From Venatoribacter pacificus (GTDB taxonomy: Bacteria > Pseudomonadota > Gammaproteobacteria > Pseudomonadales > Oceanobacteraceae), in contig NZ_JAOANI010000009.1 of assembly GCF_025318105.1 (NCBI RefSeq), forward strand, positions 1 to 64,000: DNA of 64,000 bases. Reading direction: 5' to 3'. A program made the translations under genes and the position numbers. Shown here piece after piece: positions 43,323 to 51,063 of the stretch; position 1 is the first letter of the stretch, and each line of letters starts with the position of its first letter. Below the pieces are notes generated by a model, which searched no databases, had not been told where the DNA came from, and saw only the letters and a list, made by a program, of their open reading frames with translations.

Positions 43323-43937
43323 CTATTTTCTGGCGACAATAAAAACAGATTCTGTGGCAGGCTGCCAGATATAGTCGATGCTGAAACCGGTATTGCTCAG
43401 TCTGGCCAATAAGTCTTCTTTGCTTAAGCGCTTCACAAAGGGCGCCAGATTCAGCACCTGCATAACCGGAATCAGCATACGCCAGAGTGGATTCAGCTCT
43501 TTGACCAGAGTGGTGCTGGAAATAAAGACCCCGCCGGGTTTCAGTGATTCGTAGCTGATGGCAATGGCTGAATCTAGATCTTCAAGCAGATGCAGGATAT
43601 TCAGCCCCAGCACGGCGTCAAAGCTAGCGACGGGTGGATTAATACTTTCCAGCGTTCCCTGCTGAAAACGGATATTATTGATCTCCGCGTCTTTGGCTTT
43701 CTGTGCGGCAATGGCCAGCATATTGTCAGAAATATCCGTTGCCAGAACCTCTTTAACATACGGCGCATGAACCATTGCGGTGCTGCCGGTGCCACAGCCA
43801 AATTCCAGCACTGACCAATCGGGTTGCAGATACTGCTGGGTTATTTCCAGCTTCTTACGGTAGGCCGCTTCATCCTGAATCTGGCTTTTGGCATAGCGCT
43901 GTGCACTGTTCTCCCAGAATGTCTTTGCATCCTTCAT
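43323..43937 (-). CDS. Class I SAM-dependent methyltransferase
   Basis: A 204-residue Rossmann-fold methyltransferase: motif I VLEFGCGTGS, motif II region VLATDISDNML, motif III FDAVLGLNILHLL and LKPGGVFISS. The substrate is unknown. ATG 43937 is chosen over ATG 43943 since AGGAG lies 7 nt upstream of the former. It is in the same direction as the small genes around it. Confidence 0.92.
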   Translation of the reverse strand: MKDAKTFWENSAQRYAKSQIQDEAAYRKKLEITQQYLQPDWSVLEFGCGTGSTAMVHAPYVKEVLATDISDNMLAIAAQKAKDAEINNIRFQQGTLESINPPVASFDAVLGLNILHLLEDLDSAIAISYESLKPGGVFISSTTLVKELNPLWRMLIPVMQVLNLAPFVKRLSKEDLLARLSNTGFSIDYIWQPATESVFIVARK

Positions 43938-43965
43938 CGCCATCTCCTTTGCTTACCTGTGCGGA

Positions 43966-44460
43966 CTACGCCGTAAAGTGCAGCAGTAATTCAGTGTGTC
44001 CGGTATGACTGTCGGTTTGTTCCCGTACCAGTGTAAAGCCCTGATTCCGGTAAAAACGACAGCTGGGTTCGTTGGCTTTATATACCGTAAGATGCAGCTC
44101 ATTGCGCTGCTGTTTGGCGTGATTTAATAATTGTTTACCAATGCCCCGCCCCTGATGCTGCGGAGCAACAAAGATGGCGGCCAGCGTGTTGTTATGCAGA
44201 GCATAAAAACCGACAACCTGTGCATTCAGCTCAAATACCCAGACATCGGAGTTGGGTAAATACACATCGCGCATATTATCCAGCTGAGACTGCCAGAATG
44301 ATGGCTCAATAAAATCATGGGCTTTAACGGACGCATCCAGCCAGACTGTCAGTATTGCGTCGATATCACTGCGGGCAGTCTGTGTGCCTGCGCCGGGAGG
44401 GGTCAGCGTAGCGGGGGAGGTTGTGGTATCCAGACGGATACCGGCAGCGGGTCTGATCAT
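43966..44460 (-). CDS. GNAT family N-acetyltransferase (YjaB-like)
   Basis: A 164-residue acetyltransferase. Acetyl-CoA loop: VAPQHQGRGIGKQLL; also VKAHDFIEPSFW and CRFYRNQGFTLVRE, like E. coli YjaB. The N-terminal 30 residues are Pro/Thr/Ala-rich and not typical of the fold, so a shorter start is possible, though no clear internal site is seen. The substrate is unknown. Confidence 0.87.
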   Translation of the reverse strand: MIRPAAGIRLDTTTSPATLTPPGAGTQTARSDIDAILTVWLDASVKAHDFIEPSFWQSQLDNMRDVYLPNSDVWVFELNAQVVGFYALHNNTLAAIFVAPQHQGRGIGKQLLNHAKQQRNELHLTVYKANEPSCRFYRNQGFTLVREQTDSHTGHTELLLHFTA

Positions 44461-44514
44461 AATTATCCGGGGCTAAGTTTTAACAACAAAGAGAGTTTTA
44501 ACAACAAAGAAAGT

Positions 44515-44922
44515 TCAGGGCATATCAAGGCAACTGAAACTGTCTGGCAGAATCTGCTGCTGATTATCCCGCTCAAATTTTAAAAATCGGGTGGAGCATT
44601 CCTGATCCTGCCAGGGTTTGCAATCGGAAACCGACAGCGTACAGACTCCGTTATAACAACCGTAACTCAGACGGTTTCTGCTGGTTGTATTATTCATTTC
44701 CAGCAGTGAGGCAATAACAGCGCCCACTGTGGTAACCGGGCTGCCTTCACAGGCGTAATGCTCAGCGGCAATTTCCATGCTGGCGTAGTGCATCAAACTT
44801 TCCAGCAATGGCTGTTGGTCTGCCGCCACCGGACTTTGGTGATAGGAACAGACCCAGGCGCTGAATAAGCCAGTGGCTGTTCCCAGCAGGAAAACAGTAA
44901 TAACCAGTGCTGTACGTTTCAT
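44515..44922 (-). CDS. Hypothetical exported or anchored protein with six Cys
   Basis: A 135-residue protein with one N-terminal hydrophobic helix (about residues 5-25), then a polar domain with Cys in HYACEGS, GCYNGVCTLSVSDCK, QECSTRF and FSCLDM. Cysteine spacing suggests disulfides in the periplasm. No family is recognised. Confidence 0.65.
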   Translation of the reverse strand: MKRTALVITVFLLGTATGLFSAWVCSYHQSPVAADQQPLLESLMHYASMEIAAEHYACEGSPVTTVGAVIASLLEMNNTTSRNRLSYGCYNGVCTLSVSDCKPWQDQECSTRFLKFERDNQQQILPDSFSCLDMP

Positions 44923-44937
44923 CGCATCACTTTCCGC

Positions 44938-45174
44938 TTATAAACCGGCTTTGGCCCGTTCAATCGCGGCATTAATTGCCGCTTTCGCTTGTGGGCTGTT
45001 TTTCCAGCAGGTGGTTCTCAGCATCTGAGCCACTCTCTCGGCGATATCTTCTGCGTTGTAAGCGGCCAGCTCCGCCAGCGAACTGATACCAATTTCCTCA
45101 AAGCGTTTGACCACGGTCGGGCCAACGCCTTTTACTGCCAGCAGGGCTTCTTTTTCAGGTTCAGAAAATTTCAT
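44938..45174 (-). CDS. Helix-hairpin-helix domain protein
   Basis: A 78-residue protein with a helix-hairpin-helix motif (KEALLAVKGVGPTVVKRFEEIGI), a fold that usually binds DNA without sequence choice. It ends LRTTCWKNSPQAKAAINAAI, shared with small stand-alone HhH proteins. ATG 45174 gives the family-like start MKFSEPE; ATG 45228 would add 18 residues. Neither has a strong ribosome binding site. The role is unknown. Confidence 0.75.
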   Translation of the reverse strand: MKFSEPEKEALLAVKGVGPTVVKRFEEIGISSLAELAAYNAEDIAERVAQMLRTTCWKNSPQAKAAINAAIERAKAGL

Positions 45175-45328
45175 AGATTGCTTTATTTTAAGGGGTAACG
45201 GAGCGGGATGTATGTATTCGGGTTCCATGTGCGGTGGATTGTTATGCTTGCTCTGTACCCACCAAACAGAATTTAAATAAGCTTTCTTTCAGCCCAAATA
45301 AGCAAATGCCTGCTTCTTGCAGAAATAC

Positions 45329-45937
45329 TCATCCCAACATAGAAAAAGCGACTAATAGCATCATCTTCACAATTTTCGGATTCTCACCACGAGAGATCAG
45401 TGATGATGCATTACTCAGCTGTGCATCGATGTAGGTGGCTGCAAATTCTGGTGACATGTCTGCAGAAAACTCACCTTTGATCTTTGACCGCTCCACCCAC
45501 TTTCTGAAAGCCGCTAATGCTTGCTCCTCAAGGAAATCAACTTGTGCGCGTGTTGCTTCACCTAAGTGCATTCGTGATTCACGCATTTTTATAAAAAGAC
45601 ATCCCATTGGGGACTCATGATGACAATTGGCTGAGGTGGCAAATGACACAAGGTTATCAAGCGCTTCTCGAAACGGCATTTCGCTGTTCAACATCTGCTG
45701 TACAGGATTTAATACTTGTTCTTGATACCTCAGAATTACGGCTTTCATCAAGCCATCTTCATTCGAAAACTCCCGATAAAGCCCAGGTTTTGATACACCC
45801 GATCTCCTGCAAATTTCATTAAGGGACAAGCTGCCGATGTCCTCTTTCCAATAGGAATCCATTGCAACGTCCAAAACGTGGTCACGATCCAGGGTCTTGG
45901 GTCGCCCCCTTGCAGGTTTGATTGGATTTGACTTCAT
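45329..45937 (-). CDS. TetR family transcriptional repressor
   Basis: A 202-residue regulator with an N-terminal helix-turn-helix (GSLSLNEICRRSGVSKPGLYREFSNEDGL) and a variable helical ligand domain. It is divergent from an SDR gene, and two matching palindromes lie between them, a normal autoregulation layout. Codon use and base composition here are A+T-richer than in the rest of the window, which suggests transfer. Confidence 0.93.
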   Translation of the reverse strand: MKSNPIKPARGRPKTLDRDHVLDVAMDSYWKEDIGSLSLNEICRRSGVSKPGLYREFSNEDGLMKAVILRYQEQVLNPVQQMLNSEMPFREALDNLVSFATSANCHHESPMGCLFIKMRESRMHLGEATRAQVDFLEEQALAAFRKWVERSKIKGEFSADMSPEFAATYIDAQLSNASSLISRGENPKIVKMMLLVAFSMLG

Positions 45938-45941
45938 TTTT

Positions 45942-45955
45942 ATACCGCCCGGTAT
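45942..45955. promoter_or_regulatory. TetR operator 1
   Basis: ATACCGCCCGGTAT, a dyad just upstream of the tetR start codon. Its half-site (A/G)TACC / CGGTAT recurs at 45989-46002. Confidence 0.75.
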
Positions 45956-45961
45956 TTTAAT

Positions 45962-45990
45962 TTGACAAACGATGTTTCGATGCTTATTGT
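45962..45990 (+). promoter_or_regulatory. Promoter of the SDR gene
   Basis: TTGACA (45962-45967), a 17-bp spacer, then TATTGT (45985-45990). The second operator overlaps the end of the -10 region, so repressor binding would block transcription. Confidence 0.75.
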
Positions 45991-46002
45991 ACCAGCCGGT
46001 AT
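45989..46002. promoter_or_regulatory. TetR operator 2
   Basis: GTACCAGCCGGTAT, a dyad related to operator 1, covering the start region of the SDR promoter. Confidence 0.72.
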
Positions 46003-46030
46003 TTAATTAACAACCTAGCAGGAACGAAAA

Positions 46031-46912
46031 ATGAGTGAAGCAAAGAGAAACATAGTGATCACCGGCAGCAGCAGTGGATTTGGTCAAAAATCAGTAAAAG
46101 ATTTTGCTGATAGAGGCTACCAAGTGTTTGCCACCATGCGCGGCCCAGAAGGCAAGAACTCCGCTGTTAAGGCCGAGCTGGAAGCGTATAGTGATTCCAT
46201 TCATGTTGTCGATATGGATGTTACCAATGACGAATCTGTCAAAAACGCCATTGCAAGTGTGCTGGCTAAAGCGGGCAAAATTGATGTTTTGCTTAACAAT
46301 GCGGGCGTAATGTACCTTGGCATTACCGAAGCGTTTAGCATTGCCCAAGCTCGTGAACAGATGGAAACCAACTACTATGGGGCTATGCGTACTATACAGG
46401 CTGTTTTGCCTGTGATGCGTGATGCTAAGTCTGGTCTTATCATCAACACCTCATCCATGGTTGGCCAAATTTCTGCTCCGTATTTCTCTACTTACGCTGC
46501 AACCAAGCATGCTTTAGAAGGCTACCTTCAAGGTTTACGCTACGAAGTTGCGCCATTCGGTATCGATGTCGCCATCGTGCAACCTGGCCCATTCCCAACA
46601 GGTTTAAGCGCATCAGGACAACAACCGTCACGTACAGACATACTGGACAGCTACGGTGAATGGGCAAACATTCCTGCAGCCATGTTCGAAGAATTCGGTA
46701 AATTTATGCAGAGTGATCAAGCACCTAACCCACAAATGGTCGTAGATGCTTATTTAGACCTAGCAGACATGCCTGCTGGTAAACGCCCAACACGCACACC
46801 TGTTGGCTTGGTTTGGGGGGTGGATGAAATTAACGCTGCCAAACAGCCTATTCAAGACCGTGTTTTGACAGAAATGCAATTGGACAAGGTTCTAGGCGGC
46901 GCTGACGCGTAA
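46031..46912 (+). CDS. Short-chain dehydrogenase/reductase
   Basis: A 293-residue Rossmann oxidoreductase of the classical SDR type: cofactor motif ITGSSSGFGQKS, NNAG (LLNNAGVMYLG), catalytic Ser in TSSMVGQIS and YAATK. It probably uses NAD(P)H. AGGAA lies upstream of the ATG. The divergent TetR protein likely represses it. The substrate is unknown. Confidence 0.93.
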   Translation: MSEAKRNIVITGSSSGFGQKSVKDFADRGYQVFATMRGPEGKNSAVKAELEAYSDSIHVVDMDVTNDESVKNAIASVLAKAGKIDVLLNNAGVMYLGITEAFSIAQAREQMETNYYGAMRTIQAVLPVMRDAKSGLIINTSSMVGQISAPYFSTYAATKHALEGYLQGLRYEVAPFGIDVAIVQPGPFPTGLSASGQQPSRTDILDSYGEWANIPAAMFEEFGKFMQSDQAPNPQMVVDAYLDLADMPAGKRPTRTPVGLVWGVDEINAAKQPIQDRVLTEMQLDKVLGGADA

Positions 46913-47184
46913 CGTATGAAGTGCGGTCTCTTGCTTCGTTAACAGCGACGCACTGTGGCTCTGGCCCAGTGCGGATGCTGATCCTGACAAGTACAGGATC
47001 TTTGGGTGATGCGAGTACTGCAATGCTTGGTGCAGTGTCCCAGTTGCAGATCATTGGATGTCATCAGACCTTGCGCGACTCGACTGTCGCAGCTGGATCT
47101 TTCAATACTTCCCCCGAATTTGCTTCAAAGGCCTTCGCTTTCCCTAGCACTTAACCTTGTATCTATTTCACAAGGAGACCTCCT

Positions 47185-48064
47185 ATGAAAGCCTTCGTCG
47201 TCGACAAATACAAAAAGAAGGGCGCAGCCTGGCCGATATGCCCAACCTAAGATCGATGCGCATGACGTTTTGTTACGCATTAACGCGGCTGCGATCAACC
47301 CCGTGGATACAAACATCCGTGATGGCGATTTCAAACTGTTGTTACCCTATCGTACGCCTTTCATTCTGGGGCACGATCTGTCAGGGACAGTGCTCCGCAT
47401 CGGCGCCGATGTACACAAGTTCAAAGCAGGGGATGAAGTCTTTGGACGCCCGCGCGATTACCGGATTGGCACTTTCGCAGAATTCATCGCTGTGGATCAG
47501 GATGATCTGGCGCTAAAACCCGCTGGCCTGGACATGGAGCAGGCCGCCTTGATCGCGCTAACCGCCAGGCAGGCGCTGGTCGACGTTGGCAAGGTCAAGC
47601 CGGGGCAGAAAGTGCTCATTCCGGCTGGCTCTGGCGGGGTCGGCATCATCCAAGCATCTGGGGGCTACGGTCGCTACGACCACCAGTGCAAAGAATTTTG
47701 ATCTCGTCAAAAGCCTCGGCGCGGATGTGGTGATCGATTACAAGACCCAAGATTTCGAAACGATCCTGTTCGGCTATGATCAGATGATAAACAGCCAGGG
47801 TGCCAAAACGCGGCAAAAATCGCTGAACGTGCTGAAGCGGGGTGGCAAGCTGATCTCGCTCACCGGTCCGGCGGATGTTCCGTTTGGAAAATCGCTGCAG
47901 ATGAACATGTTCTTGCGGCTGGTGCTTTGGTTCATGAGCAGGGGGGGCTGAAGAAGGCGAGGCGCCTGGGAGTAAACTATGCCTTCATGTACATGAAGGC
48001 CGACGGAGCTGGCGAGAAATTGGCCGAGATTACCAAACTTATCGACGATGGCGTGATCCGTCCC
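47185..48064 (+). pseudogene. Zinc-free quinone oxidoreductase (MDR family), decayed and truncated
   Basis: It starts well (AAGGAG then MKAFVVDKYKKK) but is broken. Homology runs in a second frame from about 47230 (KIDAHDVLLRINAAAINPVD, LGHDLSGTVLRIGADVHKFK, GSGGVGI), shifts at about 47655 (SKHLGATVATTTSAKNFDLV, KSLGADVVIDYK) and again near 47945 at a G7 run (RRLGVNYAFMYMKADGAGEK). It stops at IDDGVIRPS, before the family's usual end, at the junction with the next gene. NADP-dependent reductases of this kind are about 310-330 residues. At least three frameshifts are visible. Confidence 0.88.
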
Positions 48065-48790
48065 TCACGACCGGTGATGGCGGGCTGCTTGAGTTAATTC
48101 GCTCAGTCGGGCGCGCTGCTCCCCCAACTCATCAAAGTTATCTGGCCCCAGCCATTGTGAGAACGCCTTTGATAGTGCCGGCCATTCGATATCAATAACG
48201 GAAAACCAGGCAGTATCCCTGCTACGTCTCTTGTACACTGTAGCTTGACGAAAAGTACCTTCATGACTGAACCCGAGGCGCTGAGCGGCGGCACACGAGG
48301 GCGCATTCAAAGCGTCGCACTTCCACTCATAGCGCCGATAGCCGAGTTCGAAAGCTCTTTTCATCATTAAGAACATGGCCTCCGTGGCGACCGGACTTCT
48401 CTTGAGGTGCTCGGAGAAATGGATATGACCAACTTCGATAGAGCCACTCGCCGGCATAATCCGGAGATAGCTCGCAATGCCAACGGCTCGCCCGTCCGAC
48501 TTTTGAATGATCGTGAAAAACAATGGATCATCGTTCCGGCTCATTGCCTGGAGCCACTCATAATAGCGCTCAAAGGAACCAAAGGGGCCATAGGGTAGAT
48601 AGGTCCAGTTCCTCCCATCTTTGTCCATTGCGTTCGCAGCATAGAGCTCTTCGGCATGGCGCTCTGGAGCAAGCGGCTCAAGGCGGCAGAAGCGGCCATC
48701 CATTGGGCCTGGCGATGGGTGTGCGGGCTCTACCCAGTCAGTAAGCGGCTCCCCGACAGGCTGGCCGAGATCATTCACAAATTGAGACAT
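48065..48790 (-). CDS. GNAT family acetyltransferase (RimJ/RimL-like)
   Basis: A 241-residue acetyltransferase: LEPLAPERHAEELYAAN, IIQKSDGRAVGIASYLRI, EVGHIHFSEHLKRSPVATEAM and APSCAAAQRLGFSHEGTFRQA. ATG 48790 has GGGAT upstream; the longer frame from 48868 adds 26 residues with no site. Its 3' end abuts a decayed oxidoreductase, so a recent junction is likely. An ATCTAAC heptamer (GTTAGAT in gene orientation) lies 15 nt before the ATG, like the edge of an integron cassette. Confidence 0.88.
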   Translation of the reverse strand: MSQFVNDLGQPVGEPLTDWVEPAHPSPGPMDGRFCRLEPLAPERHAEELYAANAMDKDGRNWTYLPYGPFGSFERYYEWLQAMSRNDDPLFFTIIQKSDGRAVGIASYLRIMPASGSIEVGHIHFSEHLKRSPVATEAMFLMMKRAFELGYRRYEWKCDALNAPSCAAAQRLGFSHEGTFRQATVYKRRSRDTAWFSVIDIEWPALSKAFSQWLGPDNFDELGEQRARLSELTQAARHHRS

Positions 48791-49342
48791 GTTATCCCTT
48801 TTACATCTAACACCTATGGACACCCTCATTGTGCAAGCAAAAATCTGTCTTTGGTATAGTGCAGCCATCTATTCGGATTCTATCTGGCCTCTAGGAAACA
48901 TCCTTGATGAACTTCGCCAACGCGGTTCTTCTCAGCTTATCGTTCTCGAAGAACGCAGTTAGGTACAGAATACTAGGATTGCGGTTCTACCTATCAGACA
49001 TCAACTCTTGCTTACTCAACTAAAGTGTCTTCATATCCCTTGTAACTCTGTTCTTTACTTAGCAAAGCCCAGCTTGTTCTCACCAACTTATTTGCCATTG
49101 CGACGATGACTACGTTGTGGTGGCGTCGTTTCATCAGTTCTTCAAGCCAGCCTACCGGAGCATATTTCAGTCTCAATGTAAGCCAACCAATCTACCATTC
49201 TAAACACCAAACGATTGAACGTCGCCGGTAGCCCATGCTCTACATCGCCGTAAGAATTTGACAACCACTGTTTTAGTTTTAGCGGGTATCACAACGCCAA
49301 ATTCTGAAAACGAAGAACGTATTCAATTGATTATCGAGGTTG
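48791..49342. other. Island edge: no intact gene, IS remnant
   Basis: No complete gene is seen. The section holds the GNAT upstream region, an attC-like imperfect palindrome (48914-48964) and an IS110-family remnant (49012-49197). Base composition is A+T-rich compared with the neighbouring genes. Confidence 0.6.
49012..49197 (-). pseudogene. IS110-family (IS1111-like) transposase, C-terminal remnant
   Basis: On the minus strand, the last 60 or so codons of a transposase remain: LKYAPVGWLEELMKRRHHN then VVIVAMANKLVRTSWALLSK, ending at TAA (49012-49014). The RRxxNVVxVAxANKxxRxxWALL block is typical of IS110/IS1111 enzymes. A stop upstream in frame and the missing N-terminus show that it is dead. 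Confidence 0.75.
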
Positions 49343-50203
49343 TTATTCAGCTTGAATGCCCACAATTAACCATGGTGCGTTGTCTATGCTCAGATCGCGC
49401 TCCAGATGCCAGATATCAAAAATACCGTCTTCGGATTTTTCCAGCAGATCGCGTACGCGGCCTTTAAACAGCAGGCTGATTTCGGCGTTGTCTCCGGCCT
49501 GGCCGGCGGCAACGATTTCGGCGCTTAAATCCAGCACTTCGGTTTGTGGTGGCACCATCATACGGCTGCGTTGGGTGGCCAGCGCGGCGTACAGATCGTG
49601 GCTGACGTATTCAGTGATGGTGTCGAGGTTGCCCTGATTCCAGGCTTCCTGCACTTCACGGTAGTGCTGTAAGGCGCCGTCGATAAAGGCTTGCTGATCA
49701 AAACCGGCTGGCAGATCAATGCTGGTTTCGGCAGCAAAAGCGGCGCTGTTGTCAGAGGCCGGGGCAGCACTGCTGTCGGCCAGGTTACCCATATCGAAGC
49801 TCTGACGTTGTTGCGTAGCATTGCCTGCTGCCGAGTAAGCACTCTGTGGCGCATTGTGCTGAGCGGCGCGGCCACGCAACAGCTTAAACAGAACAAAGCC
49901 AACCAGCGCCAGCAGCAGAATATCCATTATCTGAATACCTTCAAATGCACCACTGCCCAGCAGGTAGGCGAACAGGCCACCGGCCAGAAGGCCGCCGAGC
50001 AGGCCTTTACCCAGGCCGCCGCCAGGGCGGGCATTGTTAGTGGGCTGCTGTTTCTGGGTTTGGTCCGGGGTGGCTTTTTTCTGCTGGAAAGGCACGGGTT
50101 TGGATTTGCCAAAACCACCGGAGCCAAAGCGTGCCGCATCGGCGGTGCTGGCGAGTCCGAAGGTAAGCATCAGGGCGGTGAACAGGGTCCAGAAGGCTTT
50201 CAT
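49343..50203 (-). CDS. Tim44-like domain protein
   Basis: A 286-residue exported or membrane protein: signal peptide (to about residue 23, ADA-ARFGSGGFG), a Gly-rich/Pro-rich linker, one or two helices (GLLGGLLAGGLFAYLLG; IMDILLLALVGFVLFKLL) and a C-terminal Tim44-like domain (residues 150-286, FIDGALQHYREVQEAWNQGN, LDTITEYVSHDLY). Bacterial Tim44-like proteins are poorly characterised. The 5' leader contains a tandem repeat. Confidence 0.88.
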   Translation of the reverse strand: MKAFWTLFTALMLTFGLASTADAARFGSGGFGKSKPVPFQQKKATPDQTQKQQPTNNARPGGGLGKGLLGGLLAGGLFAYLLGSGAFEGIQIMDILLLALVGFVLFKLLRGRAAQHNAPQSAYSAAGNATQQRQSFDMGNLADSSAAPASDNSAAFAAETSIDLPAGFDQQAFIDGALQHYREVQEAWNQGNLDTITEYVSHDLYAALATQRSRMMVPPQTEVLDLSAEIVAAGQAGDNAEISLLFKGRVRDLLEKSEDGIFDIWHLERDLSIDNAPWLIVGIQAE

Positions 50204-50219
50204 AGTATCCTCGTTGTCT

Positions 50220-50296
50220 TTTTATACTGGTCTTTTTTGTGCGGATCTTTTTTGTATGGGTCTTTCTTTAACTGGGTCTTTCTTTAACTGGATCTT
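50220..50296. repeat. Tandem repeat (15-16 bp x 5) upstream of the Tim44-like gene
   Basis: Units such as TTTCTTTAACTGGGTC, TTTCTTTAACTGGATC, TTTTTTGTATGGGTC and TTTTTTGTGCGGATC follow each other on the plus strand. They lie in the leader of the minus-strand Tim44-like gene. Copy number may vary by slippage. Confidence 0.8.
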
Positions 50297-50515
50297 TGCG
50301 CAAAAAACCATTTTCAGGCGTGCATCATAGGGTAGCGGGAAGGGGGCGTCATGCAGGGAATTGGCAGGAATCGTAAATGTGACGAAGGTTTCATTTTACA
50401 CAGATTTAACCTTGCAAAATGTAAGTCAATTGATTCAGGTCAATTTGTGATCAGGCCATTTCTCTAAACTCGCCGGAGGTTACTAATAAAAAAAACAGCA
50501 CAGGATGTTCTGGCT

Positions 50516-50986
50516 ATGGAAATGTATGAGTGGACCGCTGACCTGAATCTGGGAATCGAAGTGATAGATGCCCAGCATCGGCAAATAGTGCAATACATTA
50601 ATGATCTTACCCGTGCGATCAGCTCTGAAGACGTCGATGATGTATTCGATGTCATGGAGCGCCTGCGTGATTACACCCTTGATCACTTTGCCTTCGAAGA
50701 GCAATTGATGAATCAGGCCGGTTATGTGTTGTTGAGTGCGCACCAAATGGTGCATCGCCGCTTTGAAGATAAAATCGCCCGCATGCAGGAAGAGCTGACC
50801 AGTGGTCGCGACCCTTTTGGTATCGCCCGCCGGGTGCGTACGTCATTAATGGCGTGGCTGATTCAGCATATCCGTCATGAGGATGTCGATTATGTGCCGG
50901 TGGTTAAAAAGGTATTAAAGCGGGAGGAGAGCTGGATTAATTCCTCGCTGAAACGGATTTTCGGTAACAGCACCTCCAACGCCTGA
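50516..50986 (+). CDS. Bacteriohemerythrin
   Basis: A 156-residue non-haem di-iron oxygen-binding protein. Iron ligands fit the family: His21, His57, Glu61, His76, His80, His118 and Asp123. The C-terminal 25 residues extend past the four-helix bundle. It may store or carry oxygen, or sense it. A terminator follows. A stretch of about 310 bp upstream, beyond the tandem repeat, holds no other gene. Confidence 0.94.
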   Translation: MEMYEWTADLNLGIEVIDAQHRQIVQYINDLTRAISSEDVDDVFDVMERLRDYTLDHFAFEEQLMNQAGYVLLSAHQMVHRRFEDKIARMQEELTSGRDPFGIARRVRTSLMAWLIQHIRHEDVDYVPVVKKVLKREESWINSSLKRIFGNSTSNA

Positions 50987-51003
50987 AGATTTTTGCAGGC
51001 ATA

Positions 51004-51041
51004 AAAAAACGGCTGACGCGTGCGCGTACAGCCGTTTTTTA
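51004..51041. terminator. Bidirectional terminator between bacteriohemerythrin and DASS genes
   Basis: AAAAAACGGCTG (51004-51015) and CAGCCGTTTTTT (51029-51040) form a 12-bp stem with T-runs in both directions, serving two convergent genes. Confidence 0.92.
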
Positions 51042-51063
51042 TGCGCTGTTACCGGGATAACGT

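Noticed and set aside
46921..47154. Open frames after the SDR gene
   Set aside because: Both strands are open but neither shows a family pattern; the stretch is probably leader DNA of the decayed oxidoreductase or a remnant.
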